Below, piece after piece: positions 1-7,840 of a stretch of 9,223 nt of DNA. The notes under the pieces are model-generated. The model saw nothing but the letters and a program-made list of their open reading frames with translations. It was not told where the DNA came from and did not search any database. The first letter of the stretch is position 1. Every line of letters starts with the position of its first letter. The position numbers and the translations under genes were made by a program. The DNA is from an uncultured Sphingomonadales bacterium (GTDB taxonomy: Bacteria > Pseudomonadota > Alphaproteobacteria > Sphingomonadales > Sphingomonadaceae). Location of the stretch: NCBI GenBank assembly GCA_903958285.1, contig CAJBSR010000255.1, forward strand, positions 1 to 9,223, written 5' to 3'.

Positions 1-2281
1 GGAGCAGCACGCTCTTTTCCACCTGACGCCACATGTCGAGCTCCAGCTCGGCCTGCTTGGCAGACATCATCGCGTCGGCGGCTTCGCGGACCCGGTCTTC
101 GACCATTTCCGGCTCAATTTCGGCTTCCTTCGCCCAATCTTCCACCGGCAGTTCAAGCCCGAAAATTTCATGGATGCGGGTCTTCAACCCCTCCACATTC
201 CATTGTTCGGGGTAGCTGTTGGGCGGGCAGGCATCGCCGACGATCTCGTTGATCGTCTCATAGCGCATGTCGATGGTGACATCGTCCACGGTTTCCGCGT
301 CCATGATGTCGCCGCGCTGTTCGTAGATGACTTTGCGCTGGTCGTTCATCACGTCATCATATTCGACGACCTGTTTGCGGATGTCATAGTTGCGGGCTTC
401 GACTTTCTTCTGCGCGGTCTCAATTGCCTTGGACAGCCAGCGTGAGCCGATGGCTTCACCGTCTGCCAGATTGTTGTTCATCATCTTGGAGAACAAGGTG
501 TCCGGGCCAAAGATGCGCAGCAGATCGTCATCAAGGCAGAGGTAGAATTTGGTGCGGCCCGGGTCACCCTGACGGCCGGAGCGGCCGCGCAGCTGGTTGT
601 CGATGCGGCGGCTTTCATGCCGCTCGGTCCCGATGACGAACAGGCCGCCGGCATCCAGCACGCGCTGGCGCTCGACCTCGATCTCGGCGCGGATGCGTTC
701 GACTTCCTTGTCCTTCTGCGCGCCGGCTTCCATCGCCGACAGCTCATCATTTGTGCGAAACTCAAGGTTGCCGCCCAGCTGAATGTCTGTCCCGCGACCG
801 GCCATGTTGGTGGCGATGGTCACGGCGCCCAAGCGGCCGGCCTGCGCGATGATGTGCGCTTCCTGTTCATGGTAGCGCGCGTTGAGGACGCTGTGATCGA
901 CGCCTTCCTTGTTGAGGAATTCGCTCAGCAATTCAGACTTTTCGATGGAGACGGTGCCGACCAGAACCGGCTGGCCCGCTTCCGCGCGCTCCTTGATGAG
1001 CTTGGCAATGGCGCCAAATTTATCCAGCGTGTTCTTATAGAACTCATCCTCATCATCGATGCGCTGCACGGGCACGTTCGTTGGAATGGTGACGACGTTC
1101 ATTTTGTAGATGTCGAAGAATTCCTGCGCCTCGGTCGCCGCCGTCCCCGTCATGCCGCCAAGCTTGGGGTACATGCGGAAATAATTTTGGAAGGTGATGG
1201 AGGCGAGCGTCTGGTTTTCCGGCTCGATGGTGACGCCTTCCTTGGCCTCGACAGCTTGATGAAGGCCATCGGACCAACGGCGTCCGTCCATCATGCGGCC
1301 GGTAAACTCGTCAATGATGACGACCTTGCCGTCCTTCACGATGTAATCGGTGTCGCGTTTGAACATCACGTTCGCGCGCAGCGCCTGGTTCAAATGATGG
1401 ACAACCTGCGTGTTTTCATAGTCGGATAGGTTCGCACCTTCGAGCAGCCCCGCATCTTCGAGAAGGCGTTCAACCTTCTCCGTGCCATCTTCGGTCAGGA
1501 CGATCGAGCGCTGCTTTTCGTCCTTCTCATAATCGCCTTCCTCGACAAGCTTCACGATCTTGTCGACCTGCATATAGAGTTCGGACTTATCATCGGTCGG
1601 GCCGGAAATGATAAGCGGCGTGCGCGCTTCGTCGATCAGGATTGAGTCGACTTCATCGACAATGGCGTAGTTGAAGGGGCGCTGCACCATCTGCTCCCGC
1701 TCATACTTCATATTGTCGCGCAGATAGTCGAAGCCGAATTCGTTGTTCGTGCCGTAGGTGATGTCCGCGGCATAGGCGTCGCGGCGTTCCTGATCCGACA
1801 GATTGGGGACGATGACGCCCACCGAAAGCCCGAGGAAGCGGTATACCTGACCCATCCAGTCCGCATCGCGGCGGGCGAGATAGTCATTGACGGTGATGAC
1901 GTGGACGCCCTTGCCTGGCAGCGCGTTCAGATAGGTCGCCGCGGTCGCGACCAGCGTCTTGCCTTCACCCGTGCGCATTTCAGCAATTTCACCGCGATGG
2001 AGGGTGATGCCGCCAATAAGCTGCACGTCATAATGGCGCTGGCCGAGCGTGCGGGTTGCGGCTTCCCGGACGGTCGCAAAGGCTTCCGGCAGGATGTCTT
2101 CCATGCTTTGACCCGCTTCCAGGCGCTCACGGAACAGGACGGTCTGGTTCTTCAACTCCGCGTCGGTCATCGCCGACATTGTGGCTTCAAAGCCGTTGAC
2201 CTTGTCGACGATCTTCTGGAGCGAACGGACATAACGGTCATTGGAAGAGCCGAACACGGCTTTGGCGATCTTGCCGAACAT
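1..2281 (-). CDS. secA: Protein translocase ATPase subunit SecA (3' end outside window)
   Basis: SecA is the peripheral membrane ATPase that pushes unfolded preproteins through the SecYEG channel. The reading frame is open for 760 codons from ATG at 2281 to the window edge with no stop or frameshift. Visible motifs are Walker A MRTGEGKT (residues 102-109), the DEVD box (209-212), [12 protein letters not shown] (216-227), IIDEFTGR (322-329), GGMTGTA (375-381), [10 protein letters not shown] (491-500) and the second helicase-lobe motif [13 protein letters not shown] (563-575). These cover NBD1, the preprotein-crosslinking domain, NBD2 and the start of the helical scaffold, whose long helix is under way at [11 protein letters not shown]. 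Family members are about 900 residues, so roughly 150 are missing: the two-helix finger, the linker and the usual zinc-binding tail. The start is supported by AGGA at 2289-2292, seven bases before ATG. An exported-peptide gene lies 83 bases upstream on the same strand. Identification is certain. Confidence 0.98.
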   Translation of the reverse strand, partial: MFGKIAKAVFGSSNDRYVRSLQKIVDKVNGFEATMSAMTDAELKNQTVLFRERLEAGQSMEDILPEAFATVREAATRTLGQRHYDVQLIGGITLHRGEIAEMRTGEGKTLVATAATYLNALPGKGVHVITVNDYLARRDADWMGQVYRFLGLSVGVIVPNLSDQERRDAYAADITYGTNNEFGFDYLRDNMKYEREQMVQRPFNYAIVDEVDSILIDEARTPLIISGPTDDKSELYMQVDKIVKLVEEGDYEKDEKQRSIVLTEDGTEKVERLLEDAGLLEGANLSDYENTQVVHHLNQALRANVMFKRDTDYIVKDGKVVIIDEFTGRMMDGRRWSDGLHQAVEAKEGVTIEPENQTLASITFQNYFRMYPKLGGMTGTAATEAQEFFDIYKMNVVTIPTNVPVQRIDDEDEFYKNTLDKFGAIAKLIKERAEAGQPVLVGTVSIEKSELLSEFLNKEGVDHSVLNARYHEQEAHIIAQAGRLGAVTIATNMAGRGTDIQLGGNLEFRTNDELSAMEAGAQKDKEVERIRAEIEVERQRVLDAGGLFVIGTERHESRRIDNQLRGRSGRQGDPGRTKFYLCLDDDLLRIFGPDTLFSKMMNNNLADGEAIGSRWLSKAIETAQKKVEARNYDIRKQVVEYDDVMNDQRKVIYEQRGDIMDAETVDDVTIDMRYETINEIVGDACPPNSYPEQWNVEGLKTRIHEIFGLELPVEDWAKEAEIEPEMVEDRVREAADAMMSAKQAELELDMWRQVEKSVLL

Positions 2282-2364
2282 ATGGAAATCCTTGAATTAT
2301 TGGGCGCGCACGAGAGGCGCGCAGAGATGCGGACGGGGGCAGGCAGCGATACGCCGCCCAAACG
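2282..2364 (-). promoter_or_regulatory. secA leader with competing stems and Shine-Dalgarno site
   Basis: This is the 83-base gap between the stop of the small exported-protein gene and the secA ATG. Read on the minus strand it contains an AAGGA ribosome site (2289-2293). A 7-base stem is possible between TTGGGCG (2355-2361) and CGCCCAA (2300-2306). A compact hairpin with GCGCGC arms at 2304-2309 and 2317-2322 around a 7-base loop is also possible. The two stems share bases 2304-2306, so they cannot form together. Neither covers the ribosome site itself, but the long-range stem ends only about seven bases upstream of it, within the area a 30S subunit contacts. No T run follows the hairpin, so it does not look like an intrinsic terminator, and read-through into secA is expected. 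Pairings of this length can occur by chance in GC-rich DNA. Confidence 0.35.
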
Positions 2365-2628
2365 CTATTCGAGCGGCCGGTCCGTCAGTTCGCTGGAAAC
2401 AGCGGAGACGACAGGCAGCTGTGCGGCCGTCGGGATCGAAACAGGCTGCGGCCGGACCATCTGGACCGGAAGCATCGCCGCATGGGCGGAGACTGTTACA
2501 GATTGCGCCGAGGAGGAGGCTGTTTGCGAGGCGCTGGAAACGGCCACCGGCTCTGCCACAGCAAGGCCCCCCGCTTGCGCAGGAGAAAAGCCGACCACCA
2601 GGGCCAAGAGGTACAGAAACAGCCGCAT
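2365..2628 (-). CDS. Small predicted exported protein upstream of secA
   Basis: I do not recognise a family. From ATG at 2628 the product is 87 residues. It begins MRLFLYLLALVVGFSPAQA, a textbook Sec signal peptide: one Arg, a hydrophobic core and an AQA-G cleavage site after about residue 19. The mature part of about 68 residues is rich in Ala, Ser, Val, Pro and Gln, has no cysteine and shows no domain; it ends SSELTDRPLE. An in-frame GTG at 2676 would add 16 residues ahead of the signal, but it lies inside the putative promoter, so ATG 2628 is preferred. The ribosome site is weak (GGA eight bases before ATG). The gene is co-directional with secA and 83 bases from it, so the two are probably co-transcribed. 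A Sec-exported small protein leading secA invites comparison with SecM, but no known arrest motif (GIRAGP, RAPP) is present. Open frames on the plus strand overlap it but have no such signature. Confidence 0.6.
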   Translation of the reverse strand: MRLFLYLLALVVGFSPAQAGGLAVAEPVAVSSASQTASSSAQSVTVSAHAAMLPVQMVRPQPVSIPTAAQLPVVSAVSSELTDRPLE

Positions 2629-2646
2629 CAATTCAGTCCAAGGGGG

Positions 2647-2675
2647 AATATAGGGAGCGAGAGCGCCGCCGTCCA
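2647..2675 (-). promoter_or_regulatory. Putative promoter for the small exported gene and secA
   Basis: Read on the minus strand there is TGGACG (2670-2675; four of six matches to TTGACA), a 17-base spacer and TATATT (2647-2652; five of six matches to TATAAT). Transcription would start near 2640, leaving a leader of about 12 bases before the ATG at 2628. No other convincing promoter is visible between here and secA, so it may drive both genes. Position and spacing are good, but this is pattern matching only. Confidence 0.4.
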
Positions 2676-2692
2676 CCCGTTGAGCACGTCAA

Positions 2693-2721
2693 TAGACCGG
2701 CAGGCACTTCAAAACTATGAA
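2693..2721 (+). promoter_or_regulatory. Weak candidate promoter for argJ
   Basis: On the plus strand TAGACC (2693-2698) lies 17 bases before TATGAA (2716-2721), each with four of six consensus matches. Transcription would start around 2728, just ahead of the AGGAG ribosome site, giving a very short leader. The 115-base gap between the small exported gene and argJ must hold two divergent promoters; this is the best plus-strand candidate I see. I recognise no arginine-repressor operator. Confidence 0.25.
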
Positions 2722-2731
2722 CGGAGCGACT

Positions 2732-2736
2732 AGGAG
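2732..2736 (+). promoter_or_regulatory. Shine-Dalgarno site fixing the argJ start
   Basis: AGGAG stands seven bases before the ATG at 2744. The upstream in-frame ATG at 2717 has no comparable site and would add nine residues (MNGATRSIA) not expected in ArgJ, so this site decides in favour of 2744. Confidence 0.75.
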
Positions 2737-2743
2737 CATCGCC

Positions 2744-3970
2744 ATGAGCACTGCCATATCCCCCCTCGCGTCGCCCTTTCCCGCATTGCCGCAGATTGCC
2801 GGTGTGACGCCGCGTGTGGCGCGGGCGCAGTATAAGACGTGGGATCGGTGCGACCTGACCTTCATCACGTTTGATGCCGGCACGACTGTTGCGGGCGTGA
2901 CGACGCAGAGCAAATGCCCGTCGCCCGAAGTCGAATGGTGCCGCGCGCATCTTGCCGCCGGGAAAGCGCGCGGGCTGGTCGTCAGCGCGGGCAATGCCAA
3001 TGCCTTCACCGGGCATAAGGGCCGCGCGGCTGTGGAGGCTGTCACCGCCAAAGCCGCCGCGCATCTCGGCTGTGCGCCATCAGACGTCTTCGCCTCCGCA
3101 ACGGGCGTGATCGGCGTACCGCTCCCCATCGACAAGGCCGAAGCGGGCCTCGACGCGGCGTTCACGGCAGCGCCCTGCAGCTGGGCCGATGTGGCGGCTG
3201 CCATTTCCACAACCGACACCTTCCCCAAAGGCGCGATGACCAAGGCCGTCATTGGCGACACCACCGTCACGCTGGTCGGTGTCATCAAAGGCTCCGGCAT
3301 GATCGCGCCCGACATGGCGACGATGCTCGGCTATATCTTCACCGATGCCGCGATTGACGCCTCGGTTCTGCAGGCAATGCTGTCCGCCGCGAACAAGGCG
3401 ACCTTCTCCTGCATCACTGTCGATAGCGACACGTCCACGTCGGACACCGTCCTTGCCTTCGCGACGGGCAAAGCGGGCAATGCGCCTGTCACATCGATGG
3501 ACGCCGCAGGCGCGGATGCGTTCCACGCGGCGTTGACTGACCTCTGCCGCCAACTCTCGCACCTCGTCGTGCGCGATGGCGAAGGGGCGACCAAGTTTAT
3601 CGAGATTACTGTCGACGGTGCCATCTCTAACGAGAGCGCGCACCGCATCGCGCTCAGCATCGCAAACTCCCCGCTCGTGAAAACCGCGATTGCGGGCGAA
3701 GACGCTAATTGGGGCCGCGTTGTCATGGCCGTCGGCAAGGCCGGTGAACCCGCCGAGCGCGATCTGCTCGCCATCCGCTTTGGCGCAACGCAAGTCGCCG
3801 AAAAGGGACTTCCGGTCGAAGGCTATGACGAAGCGCCGGTCGCCGCGCACCTGAAGGGCCACGACATCACCATCGGCGTCGATATCGGGCTCGGCAATGG
3901 CCGCGCGACCGTTTGGACGTGTGACCTGACGCACGGTTATATCAGCATCAACGCCGACTATCGGAGCTGA
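2744..3970 (+). CDS. argJ: Bifunctional ornithine acetyltransferase / N-acetylglutamate synthase ArgJ
   Basis: ArgJ transfers the acetyl group from N-acetylornithine to glutamate, regenerating N-acetylglutamate in the cyclic arginine pathway; some members also acetylate glutamate from acetyl-CoA (EC 2.3.1.35 and 2.3.1.1). The 408-residue length is typical. Family signatures are TTVAGV (residues 47-52), CPSPEVEWCR (58-67), SAGNANAFTG (81-90), SATGVIG (118-124), the autoprocessing region KGSGMIAPDMATMLGY (182-197), NWGRVVMAVGKAG and the C-terminal DLTHGYISINADYRS. The precursor is expected to cut itself between Ala192 and Thr193, Thr193 becoming the N-terminal nucleophile of the beta chain. TG of SATGVIG is the expected oxyanion-hole pair. 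Whether this enzyme is mono- or bifunctional cannot be read from the sequence. It is divergent from the small exported gene and secA and convergent with trxA, and appears to be transcribed alone; no other arg gene is visible. Confidence 0.97.
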   Translation: MSTAISPLASPFPALPQIAGVTPRVARAQYKTWDRCDLTFITFDAGTTVAGVTTQSKCPSPEVEWCRAHLAAGKARGLVVSAGNANAFTGHKGRAAVEAVTAKAAAHLGCAPSDVFASATGVIGVPLPIDKAEAGLDAAFTAAPCSWADVAAAISTTDTFPKGAMTKAVIGDTTVTLVGVIKGSGMIAPDMATMLGYIFTDAAIDASVLQAMLSAANKATFSCITVDSDTSTSDTVLAFATGKAGNAPVTSMDAAGADAFHAALTDLCRQLSHLVVRDGEGATKFIEITVDGAISNESAHRIALSIANSPLVKTAIAGEDANWGRVVMAVGKAGEPAERDLLAIRFGATQVAEKGLPVEGYDEAPVAAHLKGHDITIGVDIGLGNGRATVWTCDLTHGYISINADYRS

Positions 3971-4003
3971 AACGAAAAAGGGCGGAGCCGAAGCCCCGCC
4001 CTT
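3971..4003 (-). terminator. Intrinsic terminator of trxA, shared with convergent argJ
   Basis: Arms at 3978-3988 and 3993-4003 form an 11-base stem with one A-C mismatch, closed by a four-base loop. Read on the minus strand the loop is UUCG closed by a C-G pair, an exceptionally stable tetraloop, and the stem runs into TTTTT (3975-3979). This fits a terminator for trxA, whose stop lies 25 bases upstream. On the plus strand the hairpin starts seven bases after the argJ stop and is followed by TCAATTC, a weaker tract, so it may also stop argJ transcription. Confidence 0.88.
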
Positions 4004-4028
4004 CAATTCGCGTATTCGTTAAACCGGC

Positions 4029-4349
4029 TTAGATTTCCGATTCAATCCAGCCCTTCAGCGCGGACTTTGGCGCGGCACCCACCTTGGTTGCGGCTGGCGC
4101 GCCGTTTTTGAAGAGGATCATCGTCGGAATGCCGCGCACGCCATATTTGCCGGGCGCGTCGGGGTTTTCGTCGATGTTGATCTTGGCGATGGTCACCTTG
4201 CCGGCGAGTTCATCCGAGATTTCCTCAAGGCTTGGGCCGATCATCTTGCACGGGCCGCACCATTCCGCCCAGAAATCGACAAGGACGGGGCCGTCCGCGT
4301 TGAGGACGTCGTCGGCAAAGCTGGCATCGGTGATGGACTTGGTGGCCAT
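4029..4349 (-). CDS. trxA: Thioredoxin 1 (TrxA)
   Basis: This is a cytoplasmic dithiol-disulfide reductant that keeps ribonucleotide reductase, methionine sulfoxide reductase and other proteins reduced, and is itself reduced by thioredoxin reductase. The 106-residue length is normal for a single-domain thioredoxin. The active site is WCGPCK (residues 30-35; Cys31 and Cys34), preceded by the VLVDFWAEW strand; the cis-proline is Pro75 in GIPTM, and the FKNG turn follows. There is no signal peptide or membrane segment. A strong ribosome site, AAGGAG (4359-4364), sits nine bases before the ATG. The gene lies 77 bases downstream of addA on the same strand, but its own promoter and terminator suggest it can be expressed independently of addBA. 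Confidence 0.98.
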   Translation of the reverse strand: MATKSITDASFADDVLNADGPVLVDFWAEWCGPCKMIGPSLEEISDELAGKVTIAKINIDENPDAPGKYGVRGIPTMILFKNGAPAATKVGAAPKSALKGWIESEI

Positions 4350-4376
4350 GGAAATTAACTCCTTTGTTCGGGACCT

Positions 4377-4405
4377 AATCTAGGCAGCGCGCCTGTCAAT
4401 CTCAA
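4377..4405 (-). promoter_or_regulatory. Putative trxA promoter
   Basis: Read on the minus strand there is TTGAGA (4400-4405; five of six matches to TTGACA), a 17-base spacer and TAGATT (4377-4382; four of six matches to TATAAT). Transcription would start near 4370, a few bases before the trxA ribosome site. An overlapping TTGACA at 4394-4399 has no good partner at proper spacing. The promoter lies in the gap between the addA stop and trxA, and its spacer and -35 box fall within an imperfect inverted repeat (4384-4417). Confidence 0.5.
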
Positions 4406-4417
4406 CGGCGCGGCTGC
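4384..4417. repeat. Imperfect inverted repeat in the addA-trxA gap
   Basis: GCAGCGCGCC (4384-4393) can pair with GGCGCGGCTGC (4407-4417) as a 10-base stem with one bulged G, around a 13-base loop that contains the putative trxA -35 box. On the minus strand it starts ten bases after the addA stop. It lacks a downstream T run, so as a terminator of addA it would be weak; it could also be a protein-binding site or have no role. Confidence 0.4.
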
Positions 4418-4426
4418 GAAGAAAAA

Positions 4427-7400
4427 CTATGGGGCGATATGGCCCGGCCTCCACGCCGCCAGCGTCTCCGCCGACAGGGTGATGAGCTTTGGCCCAGAGG
4501 TGTAGAGCAACGCCGCCTGCACCGTCCGGCCGGGGAAGATGCCTTCCAGCACCGCCGCATAAGCCGCCATCTGCGCCTTGTGATAGCTTGGCACCGCAGC
4601 CTCATCGCCCGGCACGCGTCGACCTGTCTTGTAATCGACCACAGTCACCTGCGCGTCCGAGACGATCAAGCGGTCAACCGTACCCGCAATCACTTGCCCC
4701 TCCACAACACCGGCCAGTGGCGCCTCGGCAAGGGCATCTTGGGCAAAGACAGACGCGAGATCGGGATGCTCGATCACCGCCAGCGCCGACGTGATCAGCG
4801 CCTCAGCATCGTCCACCAGTTGCGCCGAAAGCCAGCGGCGGGCAGCAGCCACGCGATCCTCCGGGCGGACGGCAGGGAGCCGTTCAAACAAGGCATGGAG
4901 GATGCGACCCCTTTCTGCGGCCGCGCGCATGGCCGGGTCGGGCGGCGGGCTGGACGCGGCATCCTCAACACCCAATGCAGAAGGGGCGAGTGGACGCGGC
5001 GGGCGGGCTTCTTCAGGTGCCGGAAGTTTCGCCCAATCGGGGATGGGGTCTGCCCAGCGTTCGGACTCATCATCCTTGCCGCTGTCCTTGCTGCGCTTGC
5101 CCTTGCGGTGCAGCGTCAATGTGCCGTCTTCACTATGCGCTGTTTCGTCCAGCCGGAGCATCCCCGCGGCGACCTTATGGTGCCAACTCTTCTCGCTGGG
5201 GCCCTTTTCCTGCTGGCTCGGCTTCAGCGCGCCGCCGATGTAAAGATGCTCTTCCGCCCGCGTCATCGCGACGTAGAGCAGCCGCCAATGCTCCTGATCT
5301 TCGCGCTCGTCCTGCGCCTTGGCAGACGCGGCAAGCGAGCCAAACAGCTCATCCTTTTTCGGCCGGAACAACGGCAGGGTCGCCAGATCATCCTCCGCCA
5401 CCCAATCGAGACCAGATTTGGGCTTTTTGGAGGGGTCGGCGGTCGCATCGGCCAGCAAGACGATGGGGGCCTGCAAGCCCTTGGATCCGTGCACGGTCAT
5501 CACCCGCACCGCATTCACGCGCTTGGAGGCATCGCGCTTGATGTCCACTTCCCCCCGGCAGAACCAATCGAGGAACAGCTGGAGCGACGGCGTATTGGTG
5601 CCCTCAAACTGGAGCGTCGCGTTCAGCAGCTCCTCAATCGGGTCACGCGCTTCTTCCCCCAGTCGCGCGAGCATCTTGCCGCGGCCGCCAATGGGGCCGG
5701 AGAGGATGGCTTCGAGAAAATCATAAGGCGTCGTGCGGTCGGCCATCGCCAGCAGTTCGCGCAGGACGAACAGCGCGTCCTCCGGCTGCGTGGCGCGCAG
5801 ATGCTGCCACAGGCCGACCTTGCGGCCATGCGCGCGGGCGAACAGCTCCTCCTGCGACCAACCAATCAGCGGCGAGACGAGCAACGCCGCCAGCGACAGA
5901 TCATCCTCCGGCTGGAGGACAAAGCGAATGCACGCCATCAGATCCTGCACGGCAATCGGCGCATCCAGCCGCAGCCGGTCAACCCCCGCGACCGGCACCT
6001 TTTCCTCATACAGCCGCGAGACGATGAGCCGCGCCAGCTCGCTCCGACTGCGCAAGAGGATCATCACATCGCCCGGCTCGGCATTGCGCCCTTCCTTGTC
6101 GAGGAAGATCCCGCCACTCGTCCAATGCTTGACCTGCTTGGCCAGAGCGGCGGCCCATCTGAGTTCGGCAGGCGCCATCCAGCCTTCTTCATCCCCGCCA
6201 TCGCTCTCTTCGGCTTCGGGATCGTCCGGCGTCGCCGTGAAGGGAGGCATAAGTTGGACAAGCCCGGAATGCTCACACGCCTTTTCATGGGCAAGGTGCG
6301 CCCGCAGCGGCTCAGGCAAGCCCAGCGCCGCCTCACCCACTTCGGCCATCACCTTGTCGACAACATCGAGGATCGGCTGACTGGAGCGGAAGGATTGGTC
6401 GATGGCAGGCGTTTCAAAGTCCAGCCCGATGGCCTCAACCGAGTCCCGAAAATGCGTGCCCGCTTTGCCGAATTCCTCGGGGTTCGTGCCCTGAAAACTG
6501 AAGATCGCCTGCTTGAAATCCCCCACCGCAAAGACGGTCCGCACCTTGTCGGCCTTGGCCCCTTCGCCTGCGAAGAACTCTTCCGACAGCGCCTTGACGA
6601 TATCCCACTGGTCGGAATTGGTGTCCTGCGCTTCATCGACCAGAACATGATCAATCGACTGATCGAGCTTGAAACGGATCCAGTCTCCAATTTCCGGCTT
6701 TTTGAGCAGCTTGAGGGTCGCGCGGATCATGTCATTGAAATCGACGACGCCCGCCGCGCGCTTCGCATCGCCATAGACGCGGGCATACTCTTGACCGAGT
6801 TCGAGGGCGGCAATGATCGAAACCGCTGTCTTTGCGATACGGCGCATCTGAATAAGACCGCTGAATTGCACATAGAGGGGCTCGACACATTCGAAATAAC
6901 TAGGGTCCGGCGGGAAATAGCCTTTCGACCTTTTGAGTTCGCCGTCCTTCTTGGCCCAAGCCGCGTGCAGAACTTCAAGGTTGAGGGCACGATCCGCGAC
7001 ATCCATCGCCAACCATTGATCCATAGCCGCTACATTGTCCGCAGCACGGCCTGTGCCCCATGCCAGGTTCATTGTTCGAATAGTGTCGATCCCCGCACGA
7101 TCGAAACCACCCTCGGTGCAGCAGGACAGGACGTGCGCTTCCACATCCGTCTCACCGATGCCCAGCCAACGGCGCACGAGCGGGCCGACACCGCTCCCCA
7201 GATCCTCCATTGCCTCCGGCGCCTGCGCACAGCGGTCGAGCAGTTTGCGGGTCGCGTCTTCGCCGATCTGGCGGGCGAGCAATTGCAGCCGGTCAATCGT
7301 GCCCTGCCGCCCTTCCTTCTCCGCCGTCGCAACCAACGTGCTGAGCGCTTGCCGCTTCAGCTGCATTTCCTCACGCCCCTCAACAGGACGGAAGCCGACG

Positions 7401-7840
7401 GTGAGGCCAGCTTCGGCGGGGAAGGCGGCGAGCACTGTCTGGGCAAAGCTGTGGATGGTCTGAATGCGCAGGCCACCGCCGCGCGCGTCAAGTACCTTTG
7501 CGAACAATTGGCGCGCGTCGGCCTGCCGGTTGTCCATGTGCGGCTCACCCAGCGCGAAGAGCTCTTTCGTCAGGTCAGCCTCAGGCAAGGTCACCCAGGC
7601 GCCCAGCCGTTCGTGAATACGGTCCGCCATTTCGGCAGCGCCCGCCTTAGTAAAGGTCAGGCACAGGATCGATTCCGGGTTCGCATCATTGAGCAGCAGA
7701 CGCAGCACCCGCGCCGTCAACACCTGTGTTTTGCCCGCACCCGCAGATGCCGAGAGCCAGACCTGTCCATCCGGGCGCGAGGCCTGTGCCTGACTGCCCA
7801 GCAATCGCGGCAGGAATTTGAAGTCCTTGGGCTTCGGCAT
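4427..7840 (-). CDS. addA: Double-strand break repair helicase-nuclease subunit AddA
   Basis: AddA pairs with AddB to unwind and degrade broken DNA ends and produce 3' single strands for RecA. The 1137-residue protein is a UvrD-type superfamily 1 helicase with a C-terminal PD-(D/E)XK nuclease. Motifs, numbered from ATG 7840, are Walker A ASAGAGKT (31-38), TFTKAGAAEMADRI, DEAQD (402-406), GDFKQAIFSFQG (440-451), SFRSS (483-487), TVHGSKGLQ (782-790) and LYVAMTRAEEHL (855-866). Nuclease residues are His982 in GRILHALF, Asp1056 in GTVDRL, Asp1069 and Lys1071 in VVDYKTGR, and Gln1090/Tyr1094 in KAQMAAY. A charged, proline-rich linker (about 910-970) joins the two halves. Family motifs are intact, so both activities are expected. 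ATG 7840 overlaps the addB stop as TGATG; an in-frame ATG at 7858 would add six residues but has no ribosome site. trxA follows. Confidence 0.96.
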   Translation of the reverse strand: MPKPKDFKFLPRLLGSQAQASRPDGQVWLSASAGAGKTQVLTARVLRLLLNDANPESILCLTFTKAGAAEMADRIHERLGAWVTLPEADLTKELFALGEPHMDNRQADARQLFAKVLDARGGGLRIQTIHSFAQTVLAAFPAEAGLTVGFRPVEGREEMQLKRQALSTLVATAEKEGRQGTIDRLQLLARQIGEDATRKLLDRCAQAPEAMEDLGSGVGPLVRRWLGIGETDVEAHVLSCCTEGGFDRAGIDTIRTMNLAWGTGRAADNVAAMDQWLAMDVADRALNLEVLHAAWAKKDGELKRSKGYFPPDPSYFECVEPLYVQFSGLIQMRRIAKTAVSIIAALELGQEYARVYGDAKRAAGVVDFNDMIRATLKLLKKPEIGDWIRFKLDQSIDHVLVDEAQDTNSDQWDIVKALSEEFFAGEGAKADKVRTVFAVGDFKQAIFSFQGTNPEEFGKAGTHFRDSVEAIGLDFETPAIDQSFRSSQPILDVVDKVMAEVGEAALGLPEPLRAHLAHEKACEHSGLVQLMPPFTATPDDPEAEESDGGDEEGWMAPAELRWAAALAKQVKHWTSGGIFLDKEGRNAEPGDVMILLRSRSELARLIVSRLYEEKVPVAGVDRLRLDAPIAVQDLMACIRFVLQPEDDLSLAALLVSPLIGWSQEELFARAHGRKVGLWQHLRATQPEDALFVLRELLAMADRTTPYDFLEAILSGPIGGRGKMLARLGEEARDPIEELLNATLQFEGTNTPSLQLFLDWFCRGEVDIKRDASKRVNAVRVMTVHGSKGLQAPIVLLADATADPSKKPKSGLDWVAEDDLATLPLFRPKKDELFGSLAASAKAQDEREDQEHWRLLYVAMTRAEEHLYIGGALKPSQQEKGPSEKSWHHKVAAGMLRLDETAHSEDGTLTLHRKGKRSKDSGKDDESERWADPIPDWAKLPAPEEARPPRPLAPSALGVEDAASSPPPDPAMRAAAERGRILHALFERLPAVRPEDRVAAARRWLSAQLVDDAEALITSALAVIEHPDLASVFAQDALAEAPLAGVVEGQVIAGTVDRLIVSDAQVTVVDYKTGRRVPGDEAAVPSYHKAQMAAYAAVLEGIFPGRTVQAALLYTSGPKLITLSAETLAAWRPGHIAP

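Noticed and set aside
617..1429. Plus-strand open frame of 270 codons within secA
   Set aside because: It lies wholly antisense to unmistakable SecA coding sequence and has no domain or ribosome site.
1901..2653. Plus-strand open frame of 250 codons spanning the secA start and the small exported gene
   Set aside because: It is antisense to the secA N-terminus for half its length. The remaining half has a low-complexity product, whereas the minus strand gives a proper signal peptide.
2629..2676. GTG at 2676 as the start of the small exported protein
   Set aside because: It would place 16 non-hydrophobic residues before an otherwise ideal signal peptide and would start within the -35 box of the putative promoter.
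3080..4006. Minus-strand open frame of 308 codons opposite argJ
   Set aside because: It is a shadow of argJ; it also runs through the trxA terminator hairpin and has no recognisable motifs.
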